Below the pieces are notes generated by a model. That model searched no databases and was not told the origin of the DNA. It saw nothing but the letters and a program-made list of their open reading frames with translations. A DNA stretch of 64,000 bases from Hericium rajendrae (taxonomy: Eukaryota > Basidiomycota > Agaricomycetes > Russulales > Hericiaceae), in contig CM065878.1 in the NCBI GenBank assembly GCA_033439255.1, positions 1,488,001 to 1,552,000 of the forward strand, in the 5' to 3' direction. The translations under genes were made by a program, and so were the position numbers. Of this stretch, positions 58,128 through 64,000 are shown piece after piece (positions within the stretch are counted from its first letter, which is position 1; every line of letters starts with the position of its first letter).

Positions 58128-60134
58128 TCAGTTGGCGGTCAGAGACACATCGGATATCCAACGCGTGAACATGTCCTATCAGGGGATTTGAGCATGGATC
58201 ACAATGGTATGGAAGCCAAAACATACCAGAGCAGCCTCAGGTTGATCGTATGGAACCATGTGCCTATGAAAATAGGTCAGCATCCTTGTCTTGTATCGCC
58301 AAAGATAATGTACAAACCCAGCCTCGTGGACGTTCACAAAAGTGACATTTCCTGCACCGAAACCGCCGCCACCAGCACTGCGAACCTCACCGGCGATGCG
58401 GCCAGATCCAGTAGCGATCCACTTCGTGGGCTTGGACGCCTCGAACTCCTTGTGGAACTTGTGTTCCAGGTTAGACACCCAGCGCTCGTTACCCTAGAAA
58501 TATCATGTTAGGAAATCAGCGCCGTGGCAACAATCAGCAAACTCACGATGTAGTTGCACATGGCATCTGACATTGCGATTATCAGCATTGTTTCCGCCAG
58601 CGCACAAATCGATGTTTACGCACCAGCGTTGCCAGCGTAAACAAGCAGTCTGATGCCATCGTTAATGAGCTCAGGCAGCAACGCCGCGCTGTTGTGCATG
58701 CCGTCGCCCTGAAGCATAAACGCCTGGTTGACCTCCATGTTGCACGATTGGAAGTCGCGCTCCGGGTTGACGCCAAGAGCGGCCTTGTTCTTCGGATCGT
58801 TCATCCAAGTGTCAATCCAGCCCATCTGACGATAGCAGAGATCGCCATCCTTGGACCGGTCGCACTTCTTGCGGACATCATACAGGTTAAGGCCAGTTTC
58901 TGCAAATTCGTCAAAATTAGCTCGCGTTATTTGAAGACATCACATATGCACGTACGCTGCAGAGGACCGTAAAGCTGCGCGTTACAGTACAGGGCGGCAG
59001 GCACACATGTCAGGCGCGAGCCGAAGTCGTAGCATGACTTGATCAGTCGCTGGCACGTTGGGACCTTCGTCTTGAGAGCCTGGCATTCTGGACCATCTGG
59101 GTCGCTGTACACGGGATACGGACCTTTACAGGCATAGTCCGCAATGGACGCCATCTGGACGTACGGATCCGTCAGACCGTTCGCGAGGATGAGCGACGCA
59201 AGGTTGATGTGGCGCAAGCCCGGCGTCGGCGCGAGAGCGAGCGCCTGGTTCTTCTGGTGGATGATGGACGCGATGTTAGGCCCGTATGTGCCGCCGTAGC
59301 TCTCTGCAGCGAGATGGAATGGCTGGTCGGCGTACTTCCCGAACCGCGAGGTGAAGAGCTCGAGGAAGGCGTGGACGTCCTGGCCGGCGACGGGGCTCGT
59401 GTTCACTGTCGAGCCATCAGATGAGTACGAATAGCCAACATTGACGGGCTGATCGAGGAAGATGATGTTGGCGTGCTCGTTCCAAGCATGTGGGTTGTGC
59501 GTCGTATTGAGGCCGTTGTTGGCGATACGGCAGGGACCGAGCTCAAAGAGCAGACCAGTTGAGGAACTGCAGCCAGGGCCACCGTTCAGCCAGAGAACCA
59601 AGGGATCCTTCTCCGGGTTTCCTCGTGATTCAAAGAACCTGATTCATACAATGCATAAGAGTGAACAAGTATTGTAAACGGTCACATACCAGAAGAAGAG
59701 ATGTTTCCCATCTGAGATATCGAGATAGCCTGAGTATTGCTTGACCGAGGCATCACAGAGCTCTGTTGGCTCCGTCACTCTCAGAGAATAGTCGGAGAGC
59801 GAAGGATGCTTGACCAGCTCGTCTGCGCAGACAATCGAGTCAGTCCATGAGTCGACAGTCGAAGTACCCACTACCACTCACAAGTCAACCCATTCTGTTT
59901 CACGAACTCCTTGCCGTCATGGATATAGCTCTTGACATGTTTTTCCTTGGCAAGAGTGTCTTCTACCTTGTGTACAACATGCTCCACCCCCTTCGCTATT
60001 TGTCCAAAGATACCTCCCTGTGCGATATCTGTATATGCAGCAAGGTCACCTAAGACATGCTGCAGCTCATTGGCGGGAATCGCGAGAGTACTGGCGGGTA
60101 TAGAAAGCAGAGGGAGGATGAGTGAGGCCCGCAT
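58128..60134 (-). CDS. Serine carboxypeptidase (carboxypeptidase Y family, S10)
   Basis: A vacuolar or secreted enzyme that removes C-terminal residues. The signal peptide is MRASLILPLLSIPASTLAIP, followed by a propeptide. The oxyanion region is NGGPGCSSSTGLLFELGP, the nucleophile lies in AESYGGTYGP, and the catalytic Asp is in YAGNADAMCNYIGN, rebuilt by an intron that adds the first G of GAT. The catalytic His is in HEAGHMVPYDQPEAAL. The last exon gives DMFTRWISDVSLTAN with the stop at 58128, so the longer reading to 58179 is wrong. Cys-rich loops (CKGPYPVYSDPDGPEC) fit the family. About ten exons are used with no frame problem. Vacuolar rather than extracellular location cannot be told from the sequence. 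Confidence 0.93.
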
Positions 60135-61183
60135 TGTTCAACCGAGTGTCGTGTCGTTGAACGTGCAGGTCAACCTCTGGCTGAGTAGGCGCTGTACTGG
60201 TAGGGACGCGCCAGCCTCGTGTGGCTGACTGGGTGAATATTGCGAAATGGTTGTCAAGTCAACATCCGGCCATTTGGGCAGCCGAATTCGGAAGATGGTT
60301 GACCTACACCCTTTCGATGAGAACGAGCTCGTCCATGTTATCAGTGCATTCTCTCATTTATCGAAGAAATATCCAGGCTTTGATCGACCCTTCGCACGCA
60401 TGTATCCGACCAACTCGCCGAATGGATTGGAAGGCGGGGTTGTCGTCGAGGCCGGTGTAAGCACGCTCACTGGCACGATATGTACTCCCATTCTTTTCCA
60501 TTACGATTCAATTCGAGGCTTTCTTTGAAGTGGAGAATGGGTGATTTTCGTGAATTGAGGCCGGCATGGGCAGGATAGCAGGCAATATTTGCAACACGAA
60601 CTTGTTCATCGACGCGTGAGTCGGCGTACTTTGCTCGTTCTTCGAAGGCTCTTGCCATGTACCGCCATGCAAGTTCGAAAGGTCATTCACTTGATGTCGT
60701 TATTCGTGCACATTCAGTGAAACTGGGCGCTGATCTGTATACGTCGCCTTCAGTTCGCTCATGTCATCCAACTTGTGGTGGATCTAAGAGACGCTGGGAG
60801 ACCTATTTTCCGCCTTCAGTCCGTCGTTGTAACCAAGAAGTACCGAACACTGTCCGAGAGCACCCGGGATGGAAGAGCACCACGAGAACTTCACTAGAGC
60901 GAAAGCGCAAGCGCGAGCGCGCTGCAGATTTTTTTCTTGCAGGAAGCGTCAGTCTGCGCCAAGGCGTCTGTACCTACGACATCGCAATTGTTCCTGATAT
61001 ACATAATTGAAACATTTGAGCTGACGTTTTTGCGCACTCTCTGAAGCTGTGCGTTGGGACGTCTTCCTGAAACCATTCGTCGAGTTTTTGGCGGTGATCA
61101 GATCTAGTCACATTCTCGATCTTATCTTATCATCCACCTCAAGTCCCTCGATAACACAACAACGGCAAATAACGCACTCTGCT
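60135..61183. other. Divergent spacer between the carboxypeptidase and SF3B5
   Basis: About 1 kb. One 93-codon frame is listed separately as a weak candidate. The rest shows no domain. The final 80 bases before SF3B5 are an ordinary leader (CAACAACGGCAAATAACGC). Confidence 0.4.
60247..60528 (+). CDS. Possible small hypothetical protein (weak)
   Basis: A 93-codon frame starts MVVKSTSGHLGSRIRKMVDL and includes ENELVHVISAFSHLSKKYPG and a Gly/Val-rich end. Composition is protein-like and a donor-like GTGTAAGC occurs after VVVEAG, so it could be the first exon of a longer gene. No family is recognised and no good downstream exon was found. Confidence 0.25.
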   Translation: MVVKSTSGHLGSRIRKMVDLHPFDENELVHVISAFSHLSKKYPGFDRPFARMYPTNSPNGLEGGVVVEAGVSTLTGTICTPILFHYDSIRGFL

Positions 61184-61720
61184 ATGGTCAGTCACCTTCA
61201 TGGTCCCTCAAGTGTTGTGTGCTCATGTCTTTTGTTGTTAATCTAGTCGTCAGAACTCAGATATACGGCAAACACGCAGCTTGAGCATTGTGAGTACAAA
61301 ATCTCAAGTCGCTTCGCGAAGATATTGACCTATTTTTGCCTCTAGTGCACGCTCGCTATACAGGCACTGGTGCGTCGAATTTTCTTATCCGTGGCACAGT
61401 ATAACTCATGCTTTGACCAAAGGACATGCGGATCTCAGCAAATAGTACGAGCTTTGTCCAATCCCACGGCCTCACGACGCTGACGTCGCATTTGCAGTGA
61501 CTGGTTGACACACCAACACCGTGACACTCTGGCATCAATTGTCGGCCACCCCACCCTCACCTCGTTCCTCGCGATTGCGGATGGAGAGGCAACCGGCAGG
61601 GTGAAGTTCGAGATGACCGAGGTACGTGGTGTCCTTGTTAAGCGTTTCCCGATTATGAACGTCATTGTCCAGCGGATGCTTCAGCCATGTGGGCCACCTC
61701 CTGCAAAAGAAGAGGACTAG
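61184..61720 (+). CDS. SF3B5: Splicing factor 3B subunit 5 (SF3b10)
   Basis: A small subunit of the U2 snRNP SF3b complex that helps select the branch site. Six exons: 61184-61186 (the ATG alone), 61247-61289, 61346-61369, 61423-61444, 61498-61621 and 61673-61720. Joined they encode 87 residues, the size of the human protein (86). Key blocks are TANTQLEHLHARYTGTGHAD, WLTHQHRDTLASIVGH and RMLQPCGPPPAKEED. All introns are GT-AG and 50-60 bp. Open-frame scanning sees only the fifth exon, so the gene is easily missed. The first coding exon of three bases is unusual. Confidence 0.95.
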
Positions 61721-62494
61721 GTGTCCATGATACAGATACATAACATGGCACAGATCTGGCGCGGATATCTCGTGCCGGGTGGCACTGTGTTCTTCGACAT
61801 TAGAATGGGAAGCTATCATAACGCCTGAGACTCCGTTGTTCCCTAGGTAGATAGTACTTTGCGCCCTTCCGATGCGGTGCACTTCTAAAATTAGTATAAT
61901 CTGCAATGAGCATGAGTGCCGCTGTGTCCCCGCAATTGCAATAGCGTGATTGGTGTATGAGGAATAATGCCGGAGGAGGCAGTACTTGTGCCGGTGGCAC
62001 GCGAGAGACATGCGGAGGCAATTGAGCGACGCGTCTTTCCCAATCCCAAACAAAGTCCAGCTGAGACGGAACGAAAGTCACCACGAAGCGCCAGTACAGC
62101 CAACGCTTATCCCGCCATCTAACATACTTCGATATCATGATGCGAACTGTGCGCTCGCTTTCTTGCTCTCCCAACCGACCGCTAGCCCGCCAGATATCCC
62201 GTCTGACCTACTCGTGGTCATCCCGACCATCCTGATCCGAAACTTTTTTAGGATTCATTTTCATCTAATAGCTTGGGGGCATCGTTGCCCGCTGAACTAG
62301 CGTATCCGCCAGATACCATATACGCAGTGTCAATTTGTCGCTTGGACGTTACATTATTGAAGGTATGCCCCATTGTCTCGATATCTTTGTGGCCTTCACC
62401 TCGTGTGGGGGCCATTAACAAAGCCGAAGCCACAGCTCATGACCACAACCGCTTTGACATCTTCAGTTATATAAACTCATCATTACCAATAGCG
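61721..62494. other. Spacer between SF3B5 and the methyltransferase
   Basis: The promoter of the downstream gene. A TATA-like TTATATAAAC lies at about 62467-62476, only about 20 bases before the proposed start, so either the transcript leader is very short or the start is further downstream. No gene is supported. Confidence 0.45.
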
Positions 62495-64000
62495 ATGGAG
62501 GGCTCTCCGACGTCTGCGCGTCCTTTCTCATCACTGCTGTTTCGCTCCATCTTACAATCCGAGGACTCCGAACCCTCCAGACCCTTCTCATTCTGTTACG
62601 CCAATCCTTTAGCACCTCTTGAATCTTTCCAAGAACTTTCCGCAGATATGTCGCCCTTTTGCAGGGCTAAGGAGAAGAAGAGCCTAGCGATCAAGCAGCC
62701 TCCGACCTCGTTGACGGCTGAGCCACTCCCCATGGAAGGCAGCAGCTCCGTGGTCAACGATGTAGCGGGCGAGCGAACGTCAGGCACGATAAAGCGTAGT
62801 CTGGATTTTGTGACCAAGCGTGTAAAGAGGCATCGATCTTTGTCGTCTCTGGTTGCTCTGAGCGACTCGAACCTCCCTTCACCGTCTCACTCGCTTTTCT
62901 CCCACCACTCTCCACAGTCCAGCGCGTCGTCGATCCACGAGTTCCACGACATAGAACCTGCGAAGGGTGGCTTCCAGGAGCTGAAGCATTTTAAGGTCAG
63001 CAAGAATGGCATAAAGACGCATCCGTACAACTTCAAGGATGCACCTTACATGCAATGCTATGATGATATGGCCCTAAAGAAGTACGATTCTCCTCGATGC
63101 ATGTTACACCCAACTAACAAGACTTCTAGCGATTGGTATACCCTTTCCTTGCTGAAGAAGCTAATGCCAAAGCACTCTCCTACATTCCACGACTATAGGC
63201 ATAGACCTCCAGCACGTGTTCTCGATCTTGGCTGTGGTCAGGGCTATTGGGTCGTGGAGGCCGCAACTGCTTGGAAGGCATGGAATGTCAAAGTCACTGG
63301 GCTTGACTTGGTCGACTTAACTACGAATGCGTGGGACCTCGAGAAACAGGTGGCAGACAATGTCACATGGGTCCGCCATAACTTGTACGTCTTCACTTGA
63401 TCTTGCTTCATTCTCAACCTATGATCGACTGACCATTCTATAGCGTCCAATATCGGCTACCTTTCCCGGATAATTCATTCGATCTGTTCGCATTGCGAAC
63501 ATGAATCTAGCTGTTCCTTTCGACCGTTGGTCATTCATCTTTGTTGAGGCCAACCGTGTCCTTAGCGATGGTGGGAGGCTGGAGTTGATTGACGACCATA
63601 TGTTTTTCCCATACGTCTCCCCTCCGTCTATGCCCTCGCCCGTGCCATCCCCATCGAACTTTGAAGTCTTCACCTGCGCCATCGTCTTCGATGTCTACAC
63701 CTTCAACATCCCTCAGCTCGCGCGATCGCGTCCGCTCACACCGTCTCCGCTCGCGCAATCTCGTCCACTACCGCCATCATCTCCGAACGCGCAGACACGT
63801 CGGCTTCCACAGTTGCCGTCTCCTGCTTCACCGCCTGTAGCTAAACCATCTCGCCCATCCAAATCGCCAGCGCGGCCCTCGACTGCACCACTGCTTGCGC
63901 CTACGTCGAAGTCGCTTGCTAGTTCGCCTCGCGCAGTGTCTCCTGCGCTACGGTCAAGTCACCCATCCAAGTCTCCGGCACGACCCCTTCCGCTTGCGCC
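62495..64000 (+). CDS. SAM-dependent methyltransferase with Ser/Pro-rich flanks (3' end outside window)
   Basis: The N-terminal 170 residues are Ser/Pro-rich (MEGSPTSARPFSSLLFRSIL). The methyltransferase core starts at about 62990. Motif I is VLDLGCGQGYWVVEAA, followed by the acidic strand VTGLDLVD and the post-I region VQYRLPFPDNSFDL. An intron (about 63385-63443) joins VRHNF to VQYRLP. A missing G after 63486 breaks FDL from RIANMNLAVPF; the frame then continues through FIFVEANRVLSDGGRLELID, the usual pattern for these enzymes. From about 63620 the frame runs into a Ser/Pro repeat (two copies of PSKSPARP) and leaves the window open. The substrate is unknown. Confidence 0.9.

Noticed and set aside
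58179-58210. Carboxypeptidase ending at 58179
   Set aside because: A final intron leads to the exon DMFTRWISD, the family ending, with the stop at 58128.

Overview
The window is nuclear DNA from a filamentous basidiomycete, most likely an Agaricomycete. The evidence is dense genes with many 50-60 bp GT-AG introns, GC-rich coding sequence, and protein styles seen in mushroom and polypore genomes, such as an Alg9 with an HKEERF motif, a forkhead factor with AT-hooks, and a PB1-ZZ-FW Nbr1-like receptor. The species cannot be fixed from the sequence alone. No tRNA, rRNA, CRISPR array, intact transposon or viral gene was seen.

Layout, left to right. 1-130 holds the last 42 codons of a protein kinase. 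407-6088 (-) is condensin SMC4. 6946-7837 (+) is a Tra2-like SR/RRM protein. 8015-9087 (-) is an RWD/DUF1115 protein. 10374-11086 (-) is a conserved hypothetical. 11962-15461 (-) is a DUF726 membrane hydrolase. 15739-16433 (-) is SRP14, divergent from 17339-19235 (+), a MET1-type siroheme methyltransferase; the space between them carries eight copies of the octamer GGGACACG. 19700-20160 (+) is COX6. Two large conserved hypotheticals follow (20828-23298 +, 23854-25842 -). 26170-28625 (-) is ALG9, divergent from the forkhead gene 28932-30295 (+). 30943-33897 (+) is UTP13, 34276-35176 (-) an aminodeoxychorismate-lyase-type aminotransferase, 35635-41886 (+) the Nbr1-like receptor with a long repeat array, 42553-44737 (-) an HSL-type esterase and 45160-46947 (-) methionine aminopeptidase 2.

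The right third is more accessory. It has two tandem Baeyer-Villiger-type flavin monooxygenases (48193-50591 and 51212-53580, +) that share promoter blocks. Next to them is an MFS monocarboxylate-type transporter (53648-55192, -). Then comes a pair of related small genes (55911-56669 and 57099-57863, +), each encoding a basic leader, an HTH-like segment and a C-terminal SAM-like segment. Housekeeping genes return with a secreted or vacuolar serine carboxypeptidase (58128-60134, -), SF3B5 built from six small exons (61184-61720, +) and a SAM-dependent methyltransferase cut by the right edge (62495 onward, +).

Many otherwise convincing genes contain single-base frame changes, often in homopolymer runs. 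The pattern fits residual sequencing error better than widespread gene decay, so genes are annotated here across those breaks and not called pseudogenes. The strongest leads for something undescribed are the repeat array in the Nbr1-like protein, the twin HTH/SAM-like genes with a nearby inverted repeat, and the GGGACACG cluster.
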